A stretch of 64,000 nucleotides of DNA. It comes from Saussurea involucrata. Lineage: Eukaryota > Streptophyta > Magnoliopsida > Asterales > Asteraceae. The notes under the pieces were generated by a model. The model searched no databases. It saw only the letters and a list, made by a program, of their open reading frames with translations, and had not been told where the DNA came from. Below are positions 20,144 through 31,367 of this stretch, piece after piece; position 1 is the first letter of the stretch, and the number at the start of each line of letters is the position of its first letter. Made by a program: the position numbers and the translations under genes. The stretch covers positions 37,803,501 to 37,867,500 of the forward strand of contig CM066314.1 of assembly GCA_033807775.1 (NCBI GenBank). Direction: 5' to 3'.

Positions 20144-21213
20144 GTGTCACCCTACCCAACCACTCAAGTATCTCACAACAGATGCGTGTTTCATATATTC
20201 ACGGAGATTTAGCACATAATCTATCTATTCCTCACTCGGAGGTCTTAGATATAGAAAAAGGAAGACATCAGCTCCGGTCTTCGAACTTCATATTCTACTC
20301 ACTTTGTCAATGATTTTAACTTGCGTCCCAGGTTAAATCAATATTTGAGCCTAACAGATATAATTTAATTCTTTCACACATGCACGAGTCTTTGTGATTC
20401 TAATCGCATATCTTCGTGATATTGTCGGAACAGTTTGAGAAGTAATTTTTAATATCTTACTTCAGTGATAATTGGAAGTCCTATCAGTGATACCCCATTG
20501 CCAACTCTGAACATAGGCCACACAATTATTCTTAATTATTGTGATAACAGTTACTTTTGTGTTTCTGTGTTAGATTTACCCATTCTGGTTACTAAATGTT
20601 TTGATCTGGATTTTTTGCTACTCATCACTATTGTCTTTGAACATACATGATGCTCCAGATGATCCTGCTCATCATGAGGGGGAGAAATGGCACAAGTTCA
20701 AAGACACGGATTATCAAGTTGAGGGGGAGTTAGCAAGGCTTGAGGGGGAGTAACGGTTGATTGATCTGTTCCGAAATCCGAAAAGAGTTCGAAAAGTATA
20801 CAAGTGATCAATTCTTCTCATCCTTCATCAAGTGGTGTTCGCTACAAGTTATTAGTTTCTCCTTCAAGCATTTGACAAGTTCTGAAGTTTTTCAAAGTCA
20901 ATTCAACTCGCGGTTCAAAGACAGATTCTTGATTTTAAACTGAAGATGCACTGTGGGATGTCACAAAACTCGCACATTATCATTCTTATGTGCTTATCCG
21001 ATGTGTTGAGTTCCTACAGTTGAAAGCTGTATTTCGTGCACCCGATCAAGGTTATTGTTCACTGAAAAGTTGAAGATATGAAGAATAAGAGCTTTATTCA
21101 AGGGGGAGCGTTAAAAGACATGAAGACAAGCAACACCGAAGTGTTTCGAAGATTCCAAAGGGAGAGAAGATCAAGTCCTGAAGATTTCAAGACCGTTTTT
21201 TCATTATATAACT
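20144..21213 (+). other. 3' non-coding region of copia-type element with repeated purine tracts
   Basis: It resumes with GTGTCACCCTA, the 11 bases also at 4320-4330. There is no recognisable ORF. The (G)AGGGGGAG tract occurs near 20676, 20721, 20742 and 21101 before the one adjacent to the LTR. Confidence 0.55.
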
Positions 21214-21225
21214 TTAGGGGGAGAT
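21214..21225 (+). other. Polypurine tract of copia-type element
   Basis: A TTAGGGGGAGAT-type tract immediately before the TGTTAGGACC LTR start, the usual layout for plant copia elements. Confidence 0.75.
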
Positions 21226-21548
21226 TGTTAGGACCATAAATGTCCTATAAAATAGAAAGTTATATAAAGAATTATAGCATTTAATTAATTAGTTGTAAAA
21301 GCCATTTGTGTTAATTGGGCTTAGTTTAGCCTAATGGGCTTGGGCCTTGTTTGTCTAAGGCCTAAGTATATAAGGCTTAGTATTAACCTAGTTTTAGGTT
21401 AGAGCTTAGAGAGATCCACAATCGTTCCAATTCTCTTAATTGTAATACTCTCTGAACGATTGATACTTTGAATGAATATGAGATGGATGACAACTTGAAA
21501 TCAAAAATTGTTCTTGTTATTGCTCATTGATTTTATTGTTACCTGTCA
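21226..21548 (+). repeat. Copia-type 3' LTR (partner not found)
   Basis: It starts TGTTAGGACC right after a purine tract. It contains a TATA-like TATATAA at about 21367 followed by a leader. A likely end is CCTGTCA at 21548, giving about 320 bp. No second copy is in the window, so the end and the pairing with the ORF at 1476 are inferred. Confidence 0.6.
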
Positions 21549-21872
21549 ATCTGGGATCTACAGTGCGTATAGGAGAAAAGTGGAGTTGTGCCATATTTTG
21601 GATCCGTAGAAATTATGTAAAGAGTCGGGATTTAGTATATGACCTGGTCGTGATATATGAGATTTTGGAGAATCCATCATGTGTTTCATGCTTCTATGTC
21701 AAAGAGCAGTTGATGGAAGTTTGTGTGACGTTAACTTTACCAGGAATGCAACGGGCGATATCACTAAAGACGGGAGGCAATTTGGGAGGTAGAGGTGGTC
21801 ATGAGGTGCAATTATCCAAGCTCGTTTCAGCGATGGAATTCCGAGGACGGAATTCTTTTGAGGGGGAGGTAT
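21549..21872 (+). pseudogene. Element G: decayed pol 3' end
   Basis: The frame ends in EFRGRNSFEGEVL over the sequence GGAATTCCGAGGACGGAATTC and a GAGGGGGAGG purine tract. Elements C and F have nearly the same bases before their 3' LTRs. The upstream part of the frame is not recognisable, so this is called the eroded C-terminus of a Ty3/gypsy pol on position and shared motif. Confidence 0.5.
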
Positions 21873-23368
21873 TGTAATAACCGAGATCCTATTATTCAAA
21901 AGAAAAGGAATCTTAGTGGAACTTTAAAGAAAACTGAAAGTTTAAGGGCTAAGGGGTAAATAGTGGGATTGGGGTTAAAACCCTAAAACCTTTATTTCCT
22001 AAACATAACCTTTTGTGGGGGCTGGGAAGAGGACGCAAGGAAAGGTGTGTGTATTTGGTTCGTGCAATTGAGAAGGGAAATTGGACGAGTTGCTGAGTTA
22101 GAGGTGGAGCCGGCATCAATCTTCACAAAGGTAAGCTCTAATACTTAATCTCTGCTCATTTTAGATAAAGAAATCTAGAAATGGGTTTTGGTGGCAAATG
22201 TATTGATCGATTGCTTACTTTGGGTTTGGGTTTTTGGAGTGTTGAGTTATCTGGTACAGTTATGGGGGTAAAGAACGATTGGGACTTTAACCTTATTGTA
22301 TTTGGAGCATTAAAACTAGTGTATTACGCGATTTGAGTGTTTTGGCAAAAAAATCGAATTCGATGCAGAACCCTGAGTGTCCGGATGCGAGTTTCGGAAT
22401 GTTGTCCGGATTAGCGAGTTCCGGATCCGGTGGGTTTCGGACTAGCGGGTTCCGGATTTTGTTAGTTCCGGATGTAGTGTATTCTGGATATGTGTCCGAT
22501 TAGGACTTCCGGACAAGTGATCGGATAGAGTTTTCGGGAACCGTTCTGGGGACACTCCTGTGTCTTCGGGGTGTATTGGAGGGGTAATTAAGAGGGACTT
22601 CGAAGGACTAATTCCCATTTTTACTCTTAATTCTTAGGAGACCGAATCGCAAACCCGAAGCACAGTAAGGAGTAGTGACCAGGACGACAAATGAGTTCTT
22701 CTAACTAAATACGTATTTTAAACGTGTTTTCTGAAGTAAGTAAATGAATATGAAATGATATGTTTTATTACATGAAAATGCGTGTCTGGAAGTTTACTTG
22801 AGATGTATGCATACATTGTTGATAGTTGTAAATTGGCTAAGTCGGGGGGTGTGGCCCGCCAGTGCTCATACCGGGGGTTGTGTCCCATTTATGCCATGGG
22901 AGGAGTGACCCAGTAAGGCAGTATGAGACTGACACGTCGTCACTTCTGAGTGACTTCAGTGTGCCATTTACATATGTGGTTGTTACATGAAAGCTTTGTT
23001 AAAGTTATTGTTTATAAATGTTGTGAAATGTTTTAAATATTTGATAATGAAATTGTTGCCACTAGAGGGAGCTCACTAGACCTCATGGTCTAACCCTCGC
23101 ATTCCAAAAACTAAACCATTTCAGGTAAGCACTTAGTAGAAGGCTCTAGTAAGGGCAAAGAGAAAGCGCGAGCTTGAAGCTTTGGACTAGAAAGAAGCTG
23201 TTTTATTTAGCATGTCAAGAATAGTCTTTAGAAATCTCAGTTGTGTAATAGATTGTTTCCGCAAACCTTGTAATGTACTCATATGTTTATGATAGTATTT
23301 TAGAGCCGTTTCAGCGAGTTACTTAATTCACGTTGTTTAAGTTTTATTCTTTGAGTTGTGTTGTTACA
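21873..23368 (+). repeat. Element G: Ty3-type LTR
   Basis: Starts TGTAATAACC after the purine tract and ends GTTGTTACA (1496 bp). Internal landmarks shared with the LTRs of C and F are a TAGACC...GGTCTA inverted repeat (23077-23092) followed by AACCCTC and TTTCAGGT. A TTCCGGAT-rich block lies at about 22365-22560. No 5' partner is in the window. Confidence 0.7.
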
Positions 23369-23795
23369 ATAATTGAACAACTATTTATGGCTGAGTGAAT
23401 CATCCATATTGGCTATATAGTCCATTAAGCCACAACCGAACAACCCCTGAATTGAGTTTGAGCCCGGTTAAAGCTAAACGGTAGCATCTCCGACAAGAAT
23501 ATATAAAATTTCTTTAAAATTGAAATTTAAAAATCAAAATCTTCAACAAAAGTTATATTTATTTTTAATAGATTTTTCATTTTGGAGATAACTTATTGAT
23601 TATATTATTAAAATATTCTATATATTTAATAAATTTTATTTATCTCACCTAAACATTTCATTTCAAAGTTTTTTTCATTGGTGAGATATAACAAAAATAA
23701 GGTTTAGCTTGAATTTAATTTCACAGTTATCTCTTAATTAGTTTAACTATAAATAAGGGTTATTGTTTCATTTGTTAATTAGTTTATCATTGATC
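23369..23795. other. AT-rich spacer
   Basis: No gene or repeat that I can define. The final TGATC (23791-23795) is the left target duplication of element E. Confidence 0.6.
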
Positions 23796-24082
23796 TGTTG
23801 GTGATTAAGTAAAGAAACACAAATATAAACATATATAAGAACGCAGCGGAACAATCACCAAACATGATCAACGTATTGCCAATATGATTAAACGAAGAAT
23901 ACAAATAACGATATACCTTTGTAGCGTGATTTGTACACTAATCCGGATCCACTTGTGTGCTCTTTTGAAACCAAGTATTCAATGGAGAATACATCTAGAG
24001 TAGTCCACACTACACCTCCTTGATCACCATGGGATGCTAGTCCTCCTTAGTAACGGATCTTATAGCTTCGATTAGACAAGAA

Positions 24083-24358
24083 TGTAACACCCCGCTTACC
24101 ACGACACAATATTGTCCGCTTTGCCCCACTGGCTCACGGCTTTGTTCTTGGCGACCTGGAAAGGACTTCGCAAGGACTTCCCAGGAGGTCACCCATCCTG
24201 GTACTACTCCCACCCAAGCACGCTTAACCACAGAGTTCCCAAGGAACCCGCATGCTTGTGGCCCCAAAACGCGTTGTGTCTGGTAAGGCCAAGGTTTACT
24301 AATATACCCAGCATCTCTCCTGTCCACGGCCGATGTGGGTTATGCCTAAGGTGTTACA
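24083..24358 (-). repeat. Cassandra 3' LTR
   Basis: Minus-strand TGTAACACCTTAGG start and GGGGTGTTACA end. The 5S-like core is at 24174-24239. Confidence 0.92.
24174..24239 (-). promoter_or_regulatory. 5S rRNA-derived Pol III promoter in Cassandra LTR (copy 1)
   Basis: The minus strand shows box A (AAGCGTGCTTGGG), the intermediate element (GATGGGTGAC) and box C (CCTGGGAAGTCC) in 5S order. Confidence 0.88.
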
Positions 24359-24373
24359 CACACCCCCCCTTAG
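24359..24373 (-). other. Cassandra polypurine tract
   Basis: The minus strand has a TAAGGGGGGGTG run abutting the LTR. Confidence 0.8.
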
Positions 24374-24427
24374 GGACTCATCGTCCTCGATGAGGTTTGC
24401 CCCACCATCCCGAACGGCACAGGAGTG

Positions 24428-24439
24428 GCTCTGATACCA
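24428..24439 (-). other. Cassandra primer-binding site
   Basis: Minus strand TGGTATCAGAGC, complementary to tRNA-Met. Confidence 0.9.
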
Positions 24440-24441
24440 TT

Positions 24442-24717
24442 TGTAACACCCCGCTTACCACGACACAATATTGTCCGCTTTGCCCCACTGGCTCACGGCT
24501 TTGTTCTTGGCGACCTGGCAAGGACTTCACAAGGACTTCCCAGGAGGTCACCCATCCTGGTACTACTCCCACCCAAGCACGCTTAACCACAGAGTTCCCA
24601 AGAAACCCGCATGCTTGTGGCCCCAAAACACGTTGTGTCTGGTAAGGCCAAGGTTTACTAATATACCCAGCATCTCTCCTGTCCACGGCCGATGTGGGAT
24701 ATGCCTAAGGTGTTACA
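24442..24717 (-). repeat. Cassandra 5' LTR
   Basis: Partner of 24083-24358, same length. The 5S-like core is at 24533-24598. Confidence 0.92.
24533..24598 (-). promoter_or_regulatory. 5S rRNA-derived Pol III promoter in Cassandra LTR (copy 2)
   Basis: Same box A, intermediate element and box C as copy 1. Confidence 0.88.
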
Positions 24718-25140
24718 AAGAAACAAGCTAGAAGATCAAAGAGGAAAAACCCTAGAGAGGCCTAGGGGAGGGGCGCCGATTTTGGGAGAGAAGAAGGAGT
24801 ATTAGGTTAAACTTCATTAGGTCATTAACATCTATATATATTAATGAACCCTAAAGCTTCCTTGGGCTTCTTAAAGGTTCTCTCTTCTAAATCTTTATGG
24901 GCCTAAGATTTAATTAAACGTAATAGGCTTGCTATTAACTTAAATCCAATACAAACCCATTAAGCCAAACTTAATGATTTGTGCCCATCTAATTACCCCA
25001 CGTTACTTAGGTTATTTATATAATGTAAATACAATAATTACATTATATTAAATGGTATCTCAGTGTATTGTGTGTGACCCTATAGGCCCACGTGTATCTA
25101 GCCATATAATTATCTATTATGACTTGAGCATATTCCAACA

Positions 25141-25996
25141 GCTCCCACTTGCGCACGTCATAATGACAAGTAATCATACAAGCAAAGGTCAGCGTCTAGC
25201 AACACGCCAATGCCCCTAGAGACACATGAGGCTAGTTTCTTAAACGTCTCATTTTAAATGGTTTATTAAATCAGTCATCCCTTTGTTACAGATACCTTGT
25301 TGAATACTAGACATGGATCATATGTCATTCTAATTGTTCAACGATTCTGTTTCTCGATCTGTTTGTTGAATTAGATTACCAAATTAATCAAGCATCATCT
25401 TAATTACATTTGGGTACGGCCGTACAAACATCTATTCAATTCATCGAGGGGCCCAGTAGTATCTAACTCCATTACCTGTAGAGGAACAAATCCTATTTTT
25501 GACTGCACGTTCATGTCATGTGCTTCACATCACTCCTGAAGATGATTTTTATAGCAGCCTTATTCAGGACAACGTTTAACCATATCAAAGATCGACATTC
25601 CACCCATACAAAACCTGCTTGCATCTCAAGTCTAAGGACGAGCGACATAACCATTTGCGAGATTCACTGGTGACGCCGATCCATGCAGTGAACTCTCGTA
25701 GGTTGGGTCAGTCCAATGTTCATCACCAATGAACAACATGTGAGTTTGGTGGCATCATCATTAATATTCATTCACCAATGAATATCACCAATACGCTCAC
25801 ATTTGCCTTAACTCGATGATACTCCCGTATCATCAACTGACAATGGACAATTTAGAACAAATAATTCATTCATGGATTAAACATGCAAATATAGAACACA
25901 ATTGATATAAATGAAAACGATCATACCAAGTACATCAATTCATTGTGAAAATAAAAACTGTTCAACGTTCCAATTATTCAATTACTAAAAACAGAT
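25141..25996 (-). other. Element E 3' non-coding region and purine tract
   Basis: The minus-strand AAGTGGGAGC at 25141-25150 abuts the LTR as polypurine tract. The remaining ~850 bases between it and the end of pol show no ORF. Confidence 0.65.
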
Positions 25997-26799
25997 CTAC
26001 ATGAGACTACTAGCTAGTCGAGGTCCAATGTTCCTAGCATGCTTGATATGTTTGGTACAAGACATTGGTTTCGTAAAGGGATCAGCTAAGTTGTCATCTG
26101 TGTGAACTTTGAGAAGACGAATATCACCCATCTCGATAGCCTCTCGAATGTAGTGAGTCTTCCTGCGAAAGTGTCTGGCACCCTTTTGAACTCCAGGTTC
26201 GTTGGCTATGATAATGGCACCAGAATTATCGCAGTACATATCTATGGGTCTTTCATTACTGGGGACAACGCCAAGCCCATAAATGAATTTCCGTATCCAA
26301 ACAACCTCCATTGCAGCTTCGGAAGCAGCTATGTATTCAGCTTCTGTAGAAGACATCGCAATAGTGCTTTGCTTAGCACTCTTCTAGTCAACAGCGCATC
26401 CGTTCATGACGAAAACGTATCCAGTCTGAGATCGAGTGTCATCTCGATCTGTTTCGAAACCAGCATCAGTGTAGCAAGTGACACTGAGATCTCTTCTACA
26501 TCACCACCATAAACAAGGAACATATCTCTAGTATTTCGAAGATATTTCAGTATGCTCTTAACAGCAGTCCAGTAACTCTCTCCTGGATTCTGTTGGTATC
26601 TACTCGTAAGGTTCTGAGAGAACGCTACATCAGGTCTAGTGCACCTCACTGCATACATGATGGATCCCACAGCCGAAGCATAGGGGATTCCCTTCATCCG
26701 CTTCACCTCATCAGGTGTGGAGGGTCCCTGAGTCTTACTCAAGTTTACATTGTGTTGCATTGGAAGACTTCCACGTTTGGAAGCATCCATTCTAAACCG
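25997..26799 (-). pseudogene. Element E pol: end of RT and RNase H
   Basis: Conserved copia C-terminal blocks. GIPYASAVGSIMYAVRCTRPD and YWTAVKSILKYLR occur in the 26790 frame. After a frameshift near 26500 comes the RNase H region, then a TAG at 26384-26386 where Trp is usual. MSSTEAEYIAASEA and ADPFTKP follow in the last frame to the stop at 25997. The upstream RT with its YVDD site is absent. Clearly non-functional. Confidence 0.9.
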
Positions 26800-28121
26800 T
26801 GGAGTATGATGGCCAGAGTGTAAAGAATGATAGTAGTGTATGGGGCATGACGATTATGTGTAGAGAGTAACGATGATGTGTAAAGTCTTGACCTTGTCAT
26901 GAAGGCGACCGTTTAGTGTGTTGTGTGGATTACACTTAGTATGATTGTTGACGCTGCCTAGAAAGGTATTGTTTAAATATGTGGGGTGATGTGGATAAAA
27001 TGGTGGTAGTTTATAATTTGTAAGCGTGGTAGTAATAAATTTCTAGTGACGGATTAACGTTGTGATGGGGTGAGTGTTAGTGGAAACCTCTGTTCAGGAT
27101 TTGTTTATAAGTTGTTCAGATGTGGCAAGTATGTGTGGAAAGGCACGAATAACTAGGTGGTGTGTAGTATTGTTATTCGAGAATAAGTGATTGGAGTGGT
27201 AGTAGATGGTTGGCTAAGTAGTGGAGTATTACTGTTTGAGAAATGAAAAGTGTGTGGTTGTTTCGAGCATTGAATGCGATTTCGGATTAACTCGATTAAG
27301 TTCCTAATATGAGGTGTGGTGAAATTGTTGAGTGAATATAGTAATTGTTGAAATTGGGTGTGTGCGGTTGGTTTGGAAGTGAAATAAAGTTAGCTCGTGG
27401 GATCGATCTAGAGTGAGTACCTCCTAGTGAGCTGTCCTTGGGGAAACATGTTTTATGTTGAGAAGAGAGTGGAAGAAAGTAGTCTAATGTAATGCTCAGA
27501 GTGATGGCCATTGGATAGGACATGGTAGTATCTATGGTTCGTGATTGGTGTAATTAATGCAAGAAAGTGGTCTGTCTTAGACGTATTTTGGGTTAGAGAA
27601 GTGACGGTAGAGTTGTTATTGGTCTATGGAGAAAAGTTTAACTACGGGTTAAGGTGATACTCCAAGTTGATTCTGTGATCTATTGGAGAGTAGGGTGTCG
27701 TTACTTTTGGGGTGTTAGATTAATGAGACATTAACATTGGTAGAAAGCGTTCTTTTAATAATGATGAAATTCTGTGTGAAACCATTAGATTGGAGCTTAA
27801 TGTAAAATATGGAGTCTAGATGTGTGAATGATATTTGGTGTAGTATTTGTACAATTGAGAAATTGGCGTTGTAAGTTAAAGTAGAGGCGTAAGTCTTTGA
27901 CTTCTCATCGAGTTTTGCAATTATGTTAAGACATTGTATTGTTATTGGAAACTATGTTCTATTTGGAAGAGTATAAGAAATAGGTTGTAATTGCTAAGCA
28001 AGTTTTATCTGGAAAGGGTATAATTATGTTGTATGAGTTTGAAAGCGATTTATGGAAATTGACTACCCTCGTTTATTGCCTAATCGAATTCCGGGACGGA
28101 ATTCTTTTAAGGGGGAGATAA
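26800..28121 (+). mobile_element. Element F: 5'-truncated Ty3-type element, internal 3' part
   Basis: No protein homology that I can read. The sequence is G/T-rich and ends in GGAATTC-type motifs and a TTAAGGGGGAGAT tract before an LTR, as in G and C. Its left end is at the break in element E pol. Probably an eroded or non-coding interior. Confidence 0.55.
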
Positions 28122-29853
28122 TGTAATACCCCGGGTAAGTTCGTTAGTTAAATCCTAATTCCGTTAAATCTAGTTAACTTTATAAAACGAGGTTTAGGGT
28201 AAGTTTGGGTAAAATAATAAGTTAAAGGGGTGTTGGACATTAGTTGATAGTTGAAGGTTCAATTGGTAAATGGGGATTTGATATACACCCTTGTAGACTT
28301 CAGATATTTCACAAACCTAAAATCAGATTTATCAGTGTGTGAGTGTGTGTTTGGAGACGAGAAGAAGCAGAAGAAGAGTTCGTACGGTTAGGGCTTCAAT
28401 TGGCTTGGTTGGAAACGATTTTGAGGTAAGTCCTTTATGTTTTATGTTTATAATCAGTAGTATTAGACTTCTATCGGATTAGAATGTTTAATTTGTAGTT
28501 GTATAGGTTTAATTTGGATCTGGGTAAAATGGAACCGACTGTGTTCTTGAGAGTACCGGTATATTTCATTGAGTACCAGTAGTGTGGAGTCCCGGTACTA
28601 TCGACTCCCGGTGGAGTCCCGGTACTGTCGACTCCCGGTGGAGTCCCGGTACTGTCGACTCCCGGTGGACTCCCGGTATAGTGAACTCCCGGTATTGTCG
28701 ACTCCCGGTAACGACAAGACCCGGTAATGCCAACTCCCGGTGATATGGAGTCCCGGTACTGGAGAGTCCCGGTACAGTGAGTTCCGGTAGTTTTGGTAGT
28801 GTCCGTTTATAGTTTCTGATTGTATTTTTGGATTAAGTTGCTCCGAAAACTTCCTGGGGGGGCGGCCCCCAGACACCGCAAGGGCGTTGCCCCTTGACCC
28901 CATCCGCTATTTGGGTAGCGGAACCCCCGTGATAAGTCGCTGAAGGGAGAGCTGTTGAGGATAAGATTTTAGTAGGTTTTATGTGTTTGACTAGTAAGGC
29001 GATATTTGTATTTAATTTGTTACAGATTATGTGGATTTGGATTGAAAGACTGAATCTTTTGGAGAAAAGCTTGGAAGTGTTTATGGATAAGCGATCGAGG
29101 TGAGTTTTGCTTTAAAACGTTTTTGAACTGGGATACATATATGTATATATATATATATATGAGATGATTATGTGGTAGGAATATGATTATGTGTATATAA
29201 ATGACAATATGATGTAATGAGATATATATTGTATTTATATAAGCTTTGCACTACACGAGTGCACTTTTTGCCGGGTTCCGGTGAGCGGACCGGTGTGTTG
29301 CCGGGTTCCGGTGTGCGGACCGGTGTGTTGCCGGGTTCCGGTGTATTGCTGGGTTCCGGTGTGCGGACCGGTGATGTGTCGTAGTTGTTGTACAGCGTTG
29401 ATTTATTAGTTGGCTTGCTACCAACTAATATGGCCATGGTAACAAGGAATGAGGAGGAGTTGAGCACGATGCACGAGTCTTGATGTAGTAATTAAAATAC
29501 GTGTGGTATATATATGTGACATTTATATACTTATGGTATATGTGTGTGTATTGGCAAAGGTTGTATTTAAACTATTTTGATTGACGAAAGGTTTTATAAT
29601 GATTTTGGAAAGGACCGGGATTAACTCACTAGACCCGTTTGGTCTAACCCTCATTTTGTTTTCAAAAATATGTTTTCCAGGTTAAGGATCGGCAAAGGAG
29701 AGGATAAAGTGAAGGAAGCTTTTATATATATATTTTGTAATTTAGGAGACCGAAGGGACCGTACTTGGTTTGTTATGTAACTTTCGTTGTAAATCAATGA
29801 TATATATGCATGTTATGTTATATGTTGTATGTTATGGGAACTGGGTTGTTACA
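28122..29853 (+). repeat. Element F: 3' LTR
   Basis: Starts TGTAATACCCC, ends GGGTTGTTACA (1732 bp). Contains a block of CCCGGT words (about 28550-28800), three consecutive hairpins (28854-28922), an array of GTTCCGGTG-type words (29270-29375), a TA run near 29145-29160, and the TAGACC...GGTCTA repeat (29630-29646) shared with G and C. Confidence 0.75.
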
Positions 29854-31367
29854 GTATGAGTCCAAGTAGATCTTTGGCTCTTTCACCTATGGGAGAAAGG
29901 TTTTCTTGTCATTTTCCCAGATATGCAAGAGAGGCATTTATCAAACGACTCATCATCGGTTGACTTTAGAAGCCCATCGTGTTGCAGCTTCATAATGCGC
30001 TTCTTGCTTATGTGGCAAAGACGGCAGTGCCATAGGTAAGTTGAATCCAAATTCCGTTTGGATTTCTTAGTGCTACATGTGTATATAGAACTATCGTTTG
30101 AAACAAGATTATGCATGTCAATTTCAAAAATATCATCACGAGGAATAGCATTAAAATAAAATATATTATCCTTAGAAACCGAAATACCATAATCCGTAAA
30201 AACATGGATAAACCCATTTTTCTTCAAACGAGAAAGCGAAACAATACCCCTAGTAATAGTAGGTGCATAATGACAATTGTCTAAAACAATAATCAATTCA
30301 TTAGGGAGGATAAGATCAAAGCTCCCTATAGCTTTAACAGCTGCACGCATTCCATTGCCTACGTACAGGTCCAAAGCTCCGTCGTTTAGCTTTCTACTTC
30401 CCCTTAGTCCCTGCACATTATTACAAATGTGAGTTCCACCACCGGTGTCATAGACCCAGGATTTACTAGGAAAAGCATAGAGTTCTATAGTGAAGATACC
30501 TGATATGCTAGCCGGGGTAGCTTTGTTCTTCTTCAACTCTGCCAGGTAAGCAGGACAGTTCCTCTTCCAGTAGCCTATCACTCCACAGTGATGGCAGGTG
30601 GCGTCCTTTGCAGGGTGCTCCTTCTTAGCAGGTGGGGGGATCTTAGGTTTGGGTTTATAAACATGTTTACCCTTGCCACGACCCTTGCCCAGTGCTTGCG
30701 GTTTGGATTTCTGGATTTTTCCTTCCCTGATTGCTAGAACAGCAGAAGCTTTCTTGGGCATCCCCTGCTCTGCAAGCTTTAGCATAGCATGCAGTTCAGA
30801 GATAGTCTTCCCCATGCTATGCATGTTATAATTCATAACAAACTGGTCATAGTCCTTGGATAGTGAGGTAAGAATCAAGCTCACTCCAAGAACTTGTGGC
30901 ATGGGGTAACCAAGACGCTCCATACGGTCAAGATAGCCTTTCATCTTCAAGACGTAAGAGCTAACTGACCGGCCATCCTCCTGTTTACAGGCGTGGAATG
31001 CTTTGACTGTTTCAAACAGTTCCTGTTCTGCCTGTTGTTGAAACATAGTTTTCAACTCTCGTAGCATCTCAAAAGCTGTGAGTTCCTCCAAGTTCTTTTG
31101 GATCTCGGGGGTCATGCTCACCAGCATGAGAGCAGCTACTTCTTGTTGTTCGTTAAACCTACGGGTGTAGGCTGCGCGAACTGCAGCAGAAGCAGTGGCA
31201 TGAGGTGCCTCAAGTAAGGCCTCTTCCAGATGGATCAACTTATTTTCAGCTCTGAGGACGATCCTCAGATTTCGATACCAGTCGATAAAGTTGATTCCTG
31301 TCAGTTTCTCTTTTTCAAGAACTGACCTGATAGTTGAGTTGCTTAGGGTTTGATTTGTTGTTGACAT
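29854..31367 (-). pseudogene. Element E gag-protease and integrase start
   Basis: An open frame of 494 residues from ATG 31367. Copia gag (UBN2-type) with WYRNLRIVLRAENK (~30-43). A Lys-rich linker follows, then a zinc knuckle CHHCGVIGYWKRNC at 258-271 whose His is replaced by Tyr. Protease DTG is at ~307-309. The pre-integrase zinc segment (LWHCRLCHI ... CLSCISGKMTRKPF, where LGH is usual) is near the end. A frameshift at about 29885 precedes a few more integrase residues, and then element F interrupts. Confidence 0.92.

Larger units (their letters stand above)
24083..24717 (-). mobile_element. Cassandra-type TRIM carrying 5S rRNA sequence
   Basis: A miniature LTR element: two 276 bp LTRs (24083-24358 and 24442-24717, about five mismatches) flank only 83 bp, which holds a primer site TGGTATCAGAGC and a purine tract. 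Exact target duplication AAGAA (24078-24082, 24718-24722). On the minus strand each LTR contains the 3' half of 5S rRNA, including AAGCGTGCTTGGG, GATGGGTGACC and CTGGGAAGTCC, i.e. the RNA polymerase III internal promoter boxes. This is the defining trait of Cassandra elements. It codes for no protein and must use other elements' proteins. Confidence 0.95.
23796..25140 (-). repeat. 3' LTR of element E (contains Cassandra)
   Basis: Minus-strand start TGTTGGAATATG, end ATCACCAACA. Interrupted at 24083-24717 by a TRIM plus its AAGAA duplication. Confidence 0.92.

Noticed and set aside
24174..24598. Two host 5S rRNA genes
   Set aside because: Only the 3' half of 5S is present, inside LTRs with TG...CA ends, PBS and target duplication. 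This fits Cassandra, not rDNA.
24112..24731. Repeated Pro/His-rich ORFs on both strands
   Set aside because: They are chance frames through the two Cassandra LTRs, which carry 5S rRNA sequence and no gene.
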